Translations under genes and position numbers: made by a program
Part shown: piece by piece, positions 17,272 through 24,824 of the stretch
Layout of the letters: every line of letters begins with the position of its first letter
How positions within the stretch are numbered: position 1 is the first letter of the stretch
The notes under the pieces: model-generated
Told to the model about the DNA's origin: nothing
Seen by the model: the letters and a program-made list of their open reading frames with translations, nothing else
Database searches by the model: none
NCBI GenBank assembly: GCA_017996395.1
Contig: JAGOHA010000005.1
Coordinates: 14,026 to 64,280 of the forward strand
From: Acidobacteriota bacterium
Lineage (GTDB): Bacteria > Acidobacteriota > JAAYUB01
Reading direction: 5' to 3'
DNA length: 50,255 bases

Positions 17272-18563
17272 CGCTGAAACGGATCGCGTTGCTGCTGACG
17301 CTCACCCTCGGGCTGACGGGGGCGTTGGGCGTGCTGGTTCAGCGAGCCGGCGCCGGAGATGAGCGGGTCCGGGTTGTCGCGCCGGCGGCGCCGCCGGAGG
17401 CGGAAGCCCGTCCGCGGGCGGTGCGGGAAGCGATCCAGCCCCGCACGGTGATCGGCGACTACCTGAGCCGCTATGGCGTCTTGCCCGGCGAAATGGATCT
17501 CCTGCTCGGCGCCGTCCGGCCGGTGTACGACCTGACCATGATCCGCGCCGGCCATTTCCTCGATTTTCAATTGACCGGCGACGGACGGCTGGAAAGCTTC
17601 CGCTACGGCATCGACGCTGATGGTTTCCTGCAGGTGGACCGCACCGAATCGGGCTGGATGGCGGTTCGGAAGCCCCATCCGTACACATTCACCGACTGCT
17701 GCGCCGCCGGGGTGATCACCGACCACCTGTTCGGCGCCATTGCGGTCCTGGGCGAGGAGCCCCAGCTGGCGGTGGCCCTGGCCGAACTCTTTGCCTGGGA
17801 CGTGGATTTTTACGCTGACCTGCGCGAAGGTGACTCGTTCCGGATCCTGTTTCAGAAACGGCTCCTGAACGGGCAGCCGGCCGGCTACGGGCCGATCCTG
17901 GCTGCGGAGTTCGTCAACCAGAACCAGGCGTATCGTGCCTTCCGGTATGTCCATGCCGACGGCAAGGCTGAATACTACACGCCGGCGGGCGAGTCGGTGC
18001 GCAAGGAGCTGCTCAAGTCACCGCTCAAGATGGGCCGGCTCACCTCGCGGTTTTCGCACCGCCGCCGCCACCCCACCCTCAAGGTCTATCGTCCGCACCT
18101 CGGGATCGACATCGCGGCGCCCGTGGGCACACCGGTTCACGCAGCGGGGGAGGGCATCGTCACCTTCGCGGGCTACCGCGGCCAGGCCGGGCGGATGATC
18201 GAGGTCCGGCATGCCCACCGATTCACCACCCAGTACCTTCACCTGTCGCGCTACGCAGCGGGGATCCGGCCGGGCGCACGCATCCGCCAGGGGCAGGTCA
18301 TCGGCTATGTGGGTTCGTCGGGCGAATCCACGGGTCCGCACCTCGACTACCGGATCAAGCAAAACAACGCGTATGTCAATCCCCTCAAAACCCAGTTTCA
18401 ACGTGCCGAACCCCTGCCGGCCGACCGGTTGCCGGAGTTCCAGCGCCTGGTGGTCGCGTACGGTCGTGTCCTGGGTGTGGAGGGCGAGCTCCAGCAGTAC
18501 TATCTGGCGCGGCTGTGGCCGGCGGACGAGGACCCGTTCTGGGCCCGGCAGGCGGCAAGGTGA
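17268..18563 (+). CDS. M23-family (LytM-type) murein endopeptidase
   Basis: 431 residues with an N-terminal membrane or signal helix (6-28). A LysM/OapA-like middle region (about 55-240) resembles Csd3/MepM N-domains. The peptidase domain has H277 and D281 (HLGID), the conserved histidine in QYLHLSRYA and the terminal motif GPHLDYRI. In the classical HxH motif the second histidine is a zinc ligand; here it is aspartate (D360). Such variants exist in the family, so activity is plausible but unproven. Its stop codon is the first unit of the heptamer array at 18560. It is translationally coupled to the DUF362 gene. Confidence 0.88.
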   Translation: MTLKRIALLLTLTLGLTGALGVLVQRAGAGDERVRVVAPAAPPEAEARPRAVREAIQPRTVIGDYLSRYGVLPGEMDLLLGAVRPVYDLTMIRAGHFLDFQLTGDGRLESFRYGIDADGFLQVDRTESGWMAVRKPHPYTFTDCCAAGVITDHLFGAIAVLGEEPQLAVALAELFAWDVDFYADLREGDSFRILFQKRLLNGQPAGYGPILAAEFVNQNQAYRAFRYVHADGKAEYYTPAGESVRKELLKSPLKMGRLTSRFSHRRRHPTLKVYRPHLGIDIAAPVGTPVHAAGEGIVTFAGYRGQAGRMIEVRHAHRFTTQYLHLSRYAAGIRPGARIRQGQVIGYVGSSGESTGPHLDYRIKQNNAYVNPLKTQFQRAEPLPADRLPEFQRLVVAYGRVLGVEGELQQYYLARLWPADEDPFWARQAAR

Positions 18564-18698
18564 ACAGTGAACGGTTAAAACGGTGAACAGTAAACAGTGA
18601 ACAGTGAACAGTGAACAGTGAACAGTGAACAGTTCTCCCCTCTTCACTAGTCACCGTTTACTGTTTACTGTTTACTGTTTACTGTTTACTGTTTACTA
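18560..18698. repeat. Heptanucleotide repeat array in two inverted blocks
   Basis: The entire gap between two convergent genes is made of 7-bp repeats. The left block (18560-18633) holds GTGAACA units: two at 18560-18573, an irregular GTTAAAACG, then seven in a row from 18583 (six GTGAACA, one GTAAACA). The right block (18656-18697) holds six perfect GTTTACT units, the reverse complement of GTAAACA in register. A 22-bp spacer lies between them. The blocks can fold into one long hairpin. In plus-strand RNA every heptamer pairs fully with one G-U wobble; in minus-strand RNA the same position is an A-C mismatch. Both neighbouring stop codons (TGA 18561-18563, TAG 18696-18698) lie in the outermost units. 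Confidence 0.95.
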
Positions 18699-19772
18699 TC
18701 CTTTGTCCTTGTCGTCATCCTTTTTGAGCGTGGGCTTGCTGGGCGCCGCATCGGGGTCTTCGGTGCCGGATGGAACGTCGGTGTCGGTGCGGCGCTTCAG
18801 GGTGGGTTTGCCGCCTTCTTTTTTGCCGTCATCGCCGGGGCCGCCGGGTTGGCCGGACTGGGCCAGCAGGGCGTTGTCATAGGCCTTCAGCCGGGACTTG
18901 ATTTCGTCGAAGGTGGATGATGTGACGATGTACTTGGGCTTGGGCGGCAGGCAATCGGCGATCTCTTTCTGAACGTAATCGATGCGTTCCGGTGTGGGCG
19001 GATGGGTGCGGAACCAGCTGGCGAACCGGCCCGGCTGCTTCTTCTCCATGGCCATCATCTTCTCGAAAAAGGACAGGTAGCCATTGGGATCGTAGCCGGC
19101 GTGCCAGGCGTACTGGGTGCCCAGGATGTCGGCTTCCCTTTCCGAGCCGCGGGTGATGCCGAGGATCTGCAGATTCAGCGACAGGCCGAGGGCGTTGCGC
19201 AGCGCGATCCCGCCCACGCCGCCCACAAAGATCGAGGGGATCGACGCCCACTGAAGCAGCTCCATTTTCGTCAGGCGTTCGGTGGCGTGCCGTGCGGCCA
19301 CGTGCGCGATCTCGTGAGTGATCACCCCCACCAGTTCGTCCTCGGTGTCGGCAGCCTGGAGCAAGCCTTTGTTGATGAACAGGTAACCTCCGGGCAGGGC
19401 GAAGGCGTTCACCTCGTCCGAATCGAGCACCTTCACGTGGAAGGGCACCTTGGCATCGCTGTGGCGGACCAGCTCCTGGACCAGCCCGCTCATGTAGTCG
19501 TTCACCTCGGGCATGTTCAGGAGCCGGGCGCTCTGTTCGATCTGGGCCGCGTACTGGGCGCCGATCTGGATCTCCCGCTCGTAGGAGATGAAATTGGGAA
19601 ACAGCAGGTAGACACGGCCGTTGATGTCCCGGGCGCCGATGTTCTCCACGTCGGGGTAGGTGCAATCCTTGGCCATCTCCCATGGCGGCAGCTGGGTTTC
19701 ATCCGCGCCGGGCGCCGCCGGTGCGGCGCCGGCCGCCAGAGCCAGGATCAGGGTAACTGTCATTACGCGCAT
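18696..19772 (-). CDS. Secreted M48-family metalloprotease (BepA/YcaL-like)
   Basis: 358 residues. I chose ATG 19772 because AGGAGG lies five bases before it; an in-frame GTG at 19778 overlaps that Shine-Dalgarno. A signal sequence (1-22) exports it. The zinc site is HEIAH (H153, E154, H157) with the third ligand E210 in SEREAD (ExxAD). ALPGGYLFINKGLL is the conserved edge strand of the family. The C-terminal 50 residues are charged low-complexity sequence with two KPTLK motifs. The family includes outer-membrane protein quality-control proteases, fitting the Tam/Bam genes nearby. There is no TPR domain, unlike full BepA. Confidence 0.9.
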   Translation of the reverse strand: MRVMTVTLILALAAGAAPAAPGADETQLPPWEMAKDCTYPDVENIGARDINGRVYLLFPNFISYEREIQIGAQYAAQIEQSARLLNMPEVNDYMSGLVQELVRHSDAKVPFHVKVLDSDEVNAFALPGGYLFINKGLLQAADTEDELVGVITHEIAHVAARHATERLTKMELLQWASIPSIFVGGVGGIALRNALGLSLNLQILGITRGSEREADILGTQYAWHAGYDPNGYLSFFEKMMAMEKKQPGRFASWFRTHPPTPERIDYVQKEIADCLPPKPKYIVTSSTFDEIKSRLKAYDNALLAQSGQPGGPGDDGKKEGGKPTLKRRTDTDVPSGTEDPDAAPSKPTLKKDDDKDKG

Positions 19773-19807
19773 ATCCACCTCCTGAGGTGGTCGTCACCGG
19801 TAGAGAT

Positions 19808-19829
19808 GAACCATTTCGCGAAAAGGTTC
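19808..19829. promoter_or_regulatory. Possible operator: 22-bp palindrome upstream of the M48 gene
   Basis: GAACCATTTCGCGAAAAGGTTC reads almost the same on both strands. Ten of eleven base pairs are symmetric; only positions 6 and 17 break it. It ends 36 bp before the M48 ATG, in the 133-bp gap after htrA. The size and position suit a dimeric repressor site. There is no T-run to suggest a terminator. Confidence 0.4.
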
Positions 19830-19905
19830 ACCGGGGGTTCGCCGGCGGCCTGCCAGAGTGTACGCAGGCGGCGGCGACATGTTTGCGGGGACCGGAGCTG
19901 CCGCC

Positions 19906-21069
19906 TCACATCTGGTAGCTCCGTTCCTTGCCGATCAGTTTCACCGGTAGCCGGATTTTCCGGCCGTCGCGGTACAAGGTCACGGTGACGGTCTCGCCCA
20001 GGTTTTTGTTGAGCAGGTAGCTGGTGAAATCGGCCTGGCCGGTGACGGCGCGTTCGTCCACGGCGACGATGAAATCGCCGCCGATGATGAGCCGGGAGAA
20101 GCCCAACCGCACGCGCTGCGTGCCGCCCCGGATGCCCGCCTGGCTGGCGCTGCTGCCGGGTTCCACGTAGGCAACCAGCACCCCGTTCTCCTCGGGCAGC
20201 TTCAGATAGCCGGCGAGTTGGGGATCGATGTCCTGTCCGTAGACGCCCACCCAGGGCCGGCGGACCTTGCCGTACTGGATCAGGTCGGCGACCACCCGCC
20301 GGACGGTGTCGGCCGGCACGGCGAAACCGATACCGATGCTCCCCCCGCTGGTGGTGAAAATGGATGTGTTCACGCCGATCAGCCGGCCGGCGGCGTCGAT
20401 CAGGGGGCCGCCGGAATTGCCCGGATTGATTGCGGCGTCGGTCTGAATCACGTTGTCGATGATGTAGCCGGCGCGGGACTTGATGCTCCGCCCCAGCGAG
20501 GAGATGATCCCGTGGCTCATGGTGCGGGTGAGTCCGAACGGATTGCCGATGGCGAACACGTGCTGACCCACTTTCAGATCGGCCGATGTCCCCATGGGAA
20601 GCGGCTTGAGCTGGCTGGCCGGGGCCTTGATCCGGATGACCGCCAGGTCGTCAATTTCGTCAAAGCCCACCACCTCGGCAGGATACTTCAGCTTCTCCGT
20701 CAGGCTGACGAGAATCTGGTCGGCTTTCTCGATCACGTGGTGGTTGGTCAGAATGTGGCCGTCGGTGTCCAGGATCGAACCCGAGCCCGTGCCCGACTCG
20801 CGGTATGGCTCGAAGAAAAAGTCGTACGACACCTCGATGGTGGTGATGTTGACCACCGACGGACTGAGCTGTTCGTAGATGCGGATGCCCGTGGCCTCGT
20901 CCGGAGTGGGTGGCGCCGCAGCCGTGGCTTGCGCCAGGCGAGGCGGCTGGTCGGGCCCGGGAGCCGGCGGAGTTTCGGGCCCGCCCAGATGGTAGAACAG
21001 CAAACCGGTGAGCGCGCCGCCGATGAGGCAGCCGAGCACCAGGATGGCCAGCACGGAACGTTTGCTCAT
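19906..21069 (-). CDS. degS: HtrA/DegP-type S1C serine protease with one PDZ domain
   Basis: 387 residues. An N-terminal membrane helix (7-27) and a proline/alanine-rich linker are followed by the trypsin-like domain with an intact triad: H111 (TNHHVI), D141 (DDLAVI) and S219 (GNSGGPL). A single PDZ domain follows (about 285-380). One PDZ and an N-terminal anchor match DegS/HhoB architecture rather than two-PDZ DegP. I chose ATG 21069; the longer frame to 21087 would begin inside a terminator. It lies between M48 and the binding-protein gene on the same strand, but the terminator upstream separates it from the latter. The gene symbol is by architecture only. Confidence 0.9.
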   Translation of the reverse strand: MSKRSVLAILVLGCLIGGALTGLLFYHLGGPETPPAPGPDQPPRLAQATAAAPPTPDEATGIRIYEQLSPSVVNITTIEVSYDFFFEPYRESGTGSGSILDTDGHILTNHHVIEKADQILVSLTEKLKYPAEVVGFDEIDDLAVIRIKAPASQLKPLPMGTSADLKVGQHVFAIGNPFGLTRTMSHGIISSLGRSIKSRAGYIIDNVIQTDAAINPGNSGGPLIDAAGRLIGVNTSIFTTSGGSIGIGFAVPADTVRRVVADLIQYGKVRRPWVGVYGQDIDPQLAGYLKLPEENGVLVAYVEPGSSASQAGIRGGTQRVRLGFSRLIIGGDFIVAVDERAVTGQADFTSYLLNKNLGETVTVTLYRDGRKIRLPVKLIGKERSYQM

Positions 21070-21085
21070 GACGAGATCACCCCAC

Positions 21086-21113
21086 AAAAAAAAGGGCCAG
21101 CATAAACTGGCCC
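21086..21113 (-). terminator. Rho-independent terminator after the binding-protein gene
   Basis: Minus strand: a perfect 7-bp stem (GGGCCAG / CTGGCCC, 21094-21113 with a 6-base loop) followed by eight T (21086-21093). It lies 26 bp beyond the stop of the gene at 21139. Confidence 0.88.
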
Positions 21114-21138
21114 GTTCATAGTCCGTGAGCTGGTGCGG

Positions 21139-21963
21139 CTATTTGGGAGCCGGCGCGGCCGGTTCAGCCGGAGCCTGCTCCTCGACCGGCAGGTCGAGCT
21201 TCCATTTCTTGATCAGCTCGTCGAGCTCGCCGCTGTCCTTGAGCTTCTGGATGATCCGGTCCACTTCCGCCTTGAGCTCGACGTCGTTGGGCCGGAACAC
21301 CACCCCGTATTCCTCCTGGGTCAACAGCCCACCCACGAGCTTCAGGTTGGTGAGCATCCGGATGTCGAACTGGACGGTGGGGGCGTCGCCGACGACCGCA
21401 TCCAGCAGCTTCCGGTTCAGTTCGAAGAGGGCGTCATCGGGAGAATCGAACTGGACAATCTGGAGTTCGCCGGGACCCATCTTCATCAGGAACTGCTCGG
21501 CGGTGGTCTCCTTCTGCACGCCGACCTTCTTGCCCTTCAGGTCGGCCGCCGACTTGATTTCTTCATTCTCCTTCCGGACGGCGATGATCTGGCCGGTGGT
21601 GTAGTAGGGGATGGAAAACAGGAACGTCTTGGTCCGCTCCGGAGTGATGGTCACGGCGTTGACCACCATGTCCACCTCGCCGGTCTGCAAGTACTCGAAG
21701 CACTGTTCGAACTGCTTCTTGATCCACTGGGTTTTGACGCCCAGTTCCCGGGCCACCGCTTCGGCCAGCTCGTAGTCGAAGCCGGCCACACCGGTGCCCG
21801 AACCGAACTCGAAGGGCGGATTGACCGGGTGCGTGGCGATGATCAGCTTGCCTTCCTTCTTGATCTTTTCCAGGGTGTTTTTGGGAGCTCCGGGACCGCA
21901 GGCGGCCATGAGGACCAGCAGAGCCAAAATCAAGACCGGGGCTATGATTGCGAGCTTTTTCAA
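21139..21963 (-). CDS. Amino-acid-type ABC transporter substrate-binding lipoprotein
   Basis: 274 residues from a TTG start at 21963, set by AGGAGG five bases upstream. The frame is open 61 codons further, but that part overlaps rimI and is not protein-like. A lipoprotein signal ends in LVLMAACGPG. The mature part is an SBP_bac_3 domain: IIATHPVNPPFEF, AGFDYELAEAVARELG, VDMVVNAVTITPERTKTFLFS and KGKKVGVQKETTAEQFL. The family binds polar amino acids for ABC uptake, but no permease or ATPase gene is present here. It may act with distant transport genes or as a sensor. It has its own promoter and terminator. Confidence 0.92.
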   Translation of the reverse strand: MKKLAIIAPVLILALLVLMAACGPGAPKNTLEKIKKEGKLIIATHPVNPPFEFGSGTGVAGFDYELAEAVARELGVKTQWIKKQFEQCFEYLQTGEVDMVVNAVTITPERTKTFLFSIPYYTTGQIIAVRKENEEIKSAADLKGKKVGVQKETTAEQFLMKMGPGELQIVQFDSPDDALFELNRKLLDAVVGDAPTVQFDIRMLTNLKLVGGLLTQEEYGVVFRPNDVELKAEVDRIIQKLKDSGELDELIKKWKLDLPVEEQAPAEPAAPAPK

Positions 21964-22007
21964 GTTGTCCTCCTCGACATCCCGACTCGAATCAGAAGGT
22001 AAAATGT

Positions 22008-22037
22008 AACATACTCTCGCCGCTAGGGCAAAATCAA
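22008..22037 (-). promoter_or_regulatory. Probable promoter of the binding-protein gene
   Basis: On the minus strand, TTGATT (22032-22037), 18-bp spacer, TATGTT (22008-22013), about 45 bases before the TTG start. The -35 overlaps the rimI stop. Confidence 0.4.
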
Positions 22038-22519
22038 GACAAAAATACCTCCGCCGGCGGCCCGGGCAACTGGCAGGACATGCACAGGGCGTCCTCGGGC
22101 GGCGAGGTGTAGTACCCGCGCCGGATCCGATCCGGAGTGAAGCCATGGTGAGTGTACAGCGCGATCGCCGGACGGTTGGAGATGCGGACCTCCAGATGGC
22201 AGACCGAGACGCCGGCGGCGGAGAGGCCGGCCTGGGCGCCTCGCAGGAGGCAGCCGCCGAAGCCGCGCCGCTTGAATTCCGGTAAAACGCCCATGTCGAG
22301 GATCTCGGCTTCGGGCGGGATCACCCGGTAGAGGATAAATCCCACCGGCTGCCGCGAAAGCAGGGGAACCAGCAGCAGGCGCACGCGGGTGGCCGGATGG
22401 CGCCAGAGGGCGTGGATCTGGTTGAGCGTGGGGGGCGTCAGCCCGGTTCGAACCGCGATCCGGTGGATGCCGGCGGCGGCAAAAATGTCCAGGGTGCGGT
22501 GAAACCGATGGGCCAGCAT
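22034..22519 (-). CDS. rimI: Ribosomal-protein-alanine N-acetyltransferase, GNAT family
   Basis: 161 residues. The GNAT acetyl-CoA motif is RRGFGG in GVLPEFKRRGFGGCLL. The RimI-specific C-terminal half follows: LEVRISNRPAIALYTHHGF, then RRGYYTSPPEDALCM, the family's YY..P.EDA..M signature. RimI acetylates the N-terminal alanine of ribosomal protein S18 and is often next to tsaB, as here (7-bp gap). It is the last gene of a six-gene operon starting at 28197. Confidence 0.93.
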   Translation of the reverse strand: MLAHRFHRTLDIFAAAGIHRIAVRTGLTPPTLNQIHALWRHPATRVRLLLVPLLSRQPVGFILYRVIPPEAEILDMGVLPEFKRRGFGGCLLRGAQAGLSAAGVSVCHLEVRISNRPAIALYTHHGFTPDRIRRGYYTSPPEDALCMSCQLPGPPAEVFLS

Positions 22520-22526
22520 GATCGGA

Positions 22527-23231
22527 TCAACCGGTGGTTTTCGGCCGGCGGATGTCGGGCGGCCGGATGTAAAACGCCTCCGGCGCCTCCGCTCCGGCGA
22601 GCGCCGTCGGTCCGGCCCGGCCGATCTCCACGGCGAGGATGTCGACCGGCCCCAGCGGGTGTTGGCCGGCCGGGACGGCTTCGGCGGTGGCGTCCGGCGC
22701 GTTGGTCCCCTGGATCAGCGGCACGGCGGAGCCGATCAGCGCCGCGCCCGGATGCGCAGCCAGCACCGCCCGCGTCCCGTCGAGGTCGCGCTCGCCGTAC
22801 GGCGCGCGCAGGGTCAGCCGCCCGCCGTCCCGGTGGAACACCGCCCCGTAGATGCGGCCGCGGCGGGCGTCCAGGAAGACTCCTACCGGGCCGTCCGGCA
22901 GCGTCGGGTGCCGGGCCAGCAGTTCCATGGCGTTGCGTCCGACAACCGGAATGCCCAGCGTGTCCGCCAGCCCCAGCGCGGTGGCGATGCCGATCCGGAT
23001 GCCGGTGAACGAACCCGGGCCGGTGACCACGGCGACGGCGCCTAGTTCCGCCAGGCGCCAGCCGCTGAGCGCCAGCACGCGGTCGACGCTGACCAGCAGC
23101 GTCTCGGCGTGCGGGGTGCCGGCGCGGAGTTCCAGCCGTCCACGAAGCGTCGAGTCCTCGGCCGTGGCCAGCGCCTGGACGGGCGTCGTGGTGTCGAGGG
23201 CCATGATCCGCAGCGGTGGCGCAACGTGCAT
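22527..23231 (-). CDS. tsaB: tRNA threonylcarbamoyladenosine biosynthesis protein TsaB
   Basis: 234 residues of the ASKHA fold. LRIMALDTTTPVQALA is the N-terminal phosphate motif, GTPHAETLLVSVDRVL the dimer helix and VVTGPGSFTGIRIGIATALGLA the family hallmark. TsaB lacks catalysis and scaffolds TsaD and TsaE for t6A37 modification of ANN-decoding tRNAs. ATG 23231 is about nine residues ahead of the usual family start. It lies 33 bp after the unknown secreted gene and 7 bp before rimI. Confidence 0.94.
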   Translation of the reverse strand: MHVAPPLRIMALDTTTPVQALATAEDSTLRGRLELRAGTPHAETLLVSVDRVLALSGWRLAELGAVAVVTGPGSFTGIRIGIATALGLADTLGIPVVGRNAMELLARHPTLPDGPVGVFLDARRGRIYGAVFHRDGGRLTLRAPYGERDLDGTRAVLAAHPGAALIGSAVPLIQGTNAPDATAEAVPAGQHPLGPVDILAVEIGRAGPTALAGAEAPEAFYIRPPDIRRPKTTG

Positions 23232-23264
23232 CGGTCCGCCTGTGGGGCGCCGGCAGGCGCCCGG

Positions 23265-24017
23265 TCAATGGGTGTGGAAACCCGCGGGGAAGCCTTTCTT
23301 CGGGAACGTCCGGCGTAGCGCGCGGGCGATCTCGCGGATTTCCTGAATATCGGTCAATGGCGTGCCATGCTCAGCCAGTTCATCAAGGGAGACGGTGTAA
23401 GTCTGCGGGAACAGGAGGTTGCAGAATCGCCGCTCGAACGCGCTGACCCGGTGCAGCAGGAGCGTGATCATGGCGTTGTGCTGTCCCTTGCGCGCCATTT
23501 CGCTGTAGCGGCGCCGGATCTTGTTCCGGTCGAACTGGCCATCGAGTTGCATCGGCAGGAGGAAGCTGAGGCGGTTGGCCAGGCCGCCGCTGAGCTTGTC
23601 GATGTCTTCGAAGATGCCGCTCACGGGGTACTCCTTGTACCGCTCAGGCGGCGATGACCGGAGATAGAGCACTTCCCGGGCGGTCGTGACGAGCTTGGCG
23701 TTGGTGCTGAGCAGATCGGTGATGAAGATCCGAAACCGCCCGCGGAAGATCAGCCGGTCGCTCTCCGCCATCTCCGTTTCGCGCGAGTTGGCGCCGATCA
23801 GGGGGGCCAGCGAATGGGACATGTACTCGTAGTACTGCTGGCGGAGGGTGGGATTGACCCGGTAGAAATCGTCCGGTTCGTCCAGCGCGGGCGGCACACA
23901 CTCGTCGATGTCTTGAACGGCCGACGGAACATTGTCGGCCGGCTCCTGCGAAAAACCGGTCGATCCGATCCAGACCCCCAGCAACAAGCCCATGACGACG
24001 CGGCAGGTTCTTTTCAT
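23265..24017 (-). CDS. Unknown secreted protein in the uppP-tsaB operon
   Basis: 250 residues, not recognised. A signal sequence (about 1-23, ending GSTGFSQ) suggests export. The mature protein is helix-rich and charged with no cysteine cluster or catalytic motif I know. Segments that look structured are NPTLRQQYYEYMSHSLAPLIG, FRGRFRIFITDLLSTNAKLV and FERRFCNLLFPQTY. It starts 6 bp after uppP, so it is firmly in the operon. Position between the lipid-carrier phosphatase and tsaB hints at an envelope role, but nothing in the sequence proves it. Confidence 0.75.
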   Translation of the reverse strand: MKRTCRVVMGLLLGVWIGSTGFSQEPADNVPSAVQDIDECVPPALDEPDDFYRVNPTLRQQYYEYMSHSLAPLIGANSRETEMAESDRLIFRGRFRIFITDLLSTNAKLVTTAREVLYLRSSPPERYKEYPVSGIFEDIDKLSGGLANRLSFLLPMQLDGQFDRNKIRRRYSEMARKGQHNAMITLLLHRVSAFERRFCNLLFPQTYTVSLDELAEHGTPLTDIQEIREIARALRRTFPKKGFPAGFHTH

Positions 24018-24023
24018 GGGGCA

Positions 24024-24824
24024 TCAATCCTTCGGCCAAAAGATCAGAATCAGCGGCACGAGCGCCAGGCGGTACCAGGCGAACGGCCGGAGCGTCGCGC
24101 GGCCCAGCAGATGGATGAAACCTTTGACCGCCAGCCACGCCGAGGCGAACGAGACCACGAAGCCGACGAGGAGGAACTGCAGGTCACCGGCGGAGAGCTG
24201 GTCCCAACTGCCGGTCAACTCGAAACAGCCGGCCGCCAGCAGGAGCGGCACGGCGGCGATGAACGAGTACTCGGCCGCCAGGCGGCGGCCGGCGCCCAGG
24301 ATCATAGCGCCCATGATGGTGGCGGCGGACCGGGAAAACCCGGGCCAGAGGGACAGGCATTGGAACAGGCCGATCCCGAGCGCCTGTTTGAAATCCAGCT
24401 CGTCGAGGGTGGCGATGCGCGGGGCGGGCGGTCGGGCCTCGATGGCCAGGATGGCCACGGCGCCTACGGCCAGGGCCCCGGCCACGGTCAGCGGCGTGAA
24501 CAAGTGCGTTTTGATCATCCCATGGGTGAACAGACCGAGCAGGGCGGCCGGCATCGACGTCGTGGCGAGGAGCGACAGACCCCGCCAGCCGGAGAACTGG
24601 CGGGCCGGATCGGTGCGGAGCAGCCCCATGAAACGCGGCCAGTAGATCACGACCACCGAGAGAATCGCCCCCATCTGGATGACGATTTCAAACGTGGCGG
24701 CCTTGGGCCCCTTGAAATCGAGGAGGTAACCGGCCAGGATGAGATGGCCCGTGGAGGACACGGGCAGGAATTCGGTCAGCCCTTCGACGATGCCCAGGAT
24801 CACAGCGGCGGCGAGTGAGATCAT
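24024..24824 (-). CDS. uppP: Undecaprenyl-diphosphatase (BacA type)
   Basis: 266 residues, the usual length, with about eight membrane helices. Both catalytic motifs are canonical: GIVEGLTEFLPVSSTGHLIL near the N-terminus and PGFSRSAATIMGAMILG near residue 155-175. It dephosphorylates undecaprenyl pyrophosphate to recycle the lipid carrier for peptidoglycan and surface polysaccharides. Its ATG overlaps the batD stop by four bases (ATGA), which implies coupled translation. Confidence 0.96.
   Translation of the reverse strand: MISLAAAVILGIVEGLTEFLPVSSTGHLILAGYLLDFKGPKAATFEIVIQMGAILSVVVIYWPRFMGLLRTDPARQFSGWRGLSLLATTSMPAALLGLFTHGMIKTHLFTPLTVAGALAVGAVAILAIEARPPAPRIATLDELDFKQALGIGLFQCLSLWPGFSRSAATIMGAMILGAGRRLAAEYSFIAAVPLLLAAGCFELTGSWDQLSAGDLQFLLVGFVVSFASAWLAVKGFIHLLGRATLRPFAWYRLALVPLILIFWPKD

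Noticed and set aside
18385..18654. Short open frames reading through the heptamer repeats
   Set aside because: They encode a periodic FTVHCSL-like string from the 7-bp repeat and have no Shine-Dalgarno.
18560..18698. CRISPR array
   Set aside because: Units are 7 bp, directly adjacent and without unique spacers; no cas genes are present.
21964..22146. 61-codon N-terminal extension of the binding protein
   Set aside because: It overlaps rimI, contains no lipoprotein signal and lies upstream of the AGGAGG that serves the TTG start.
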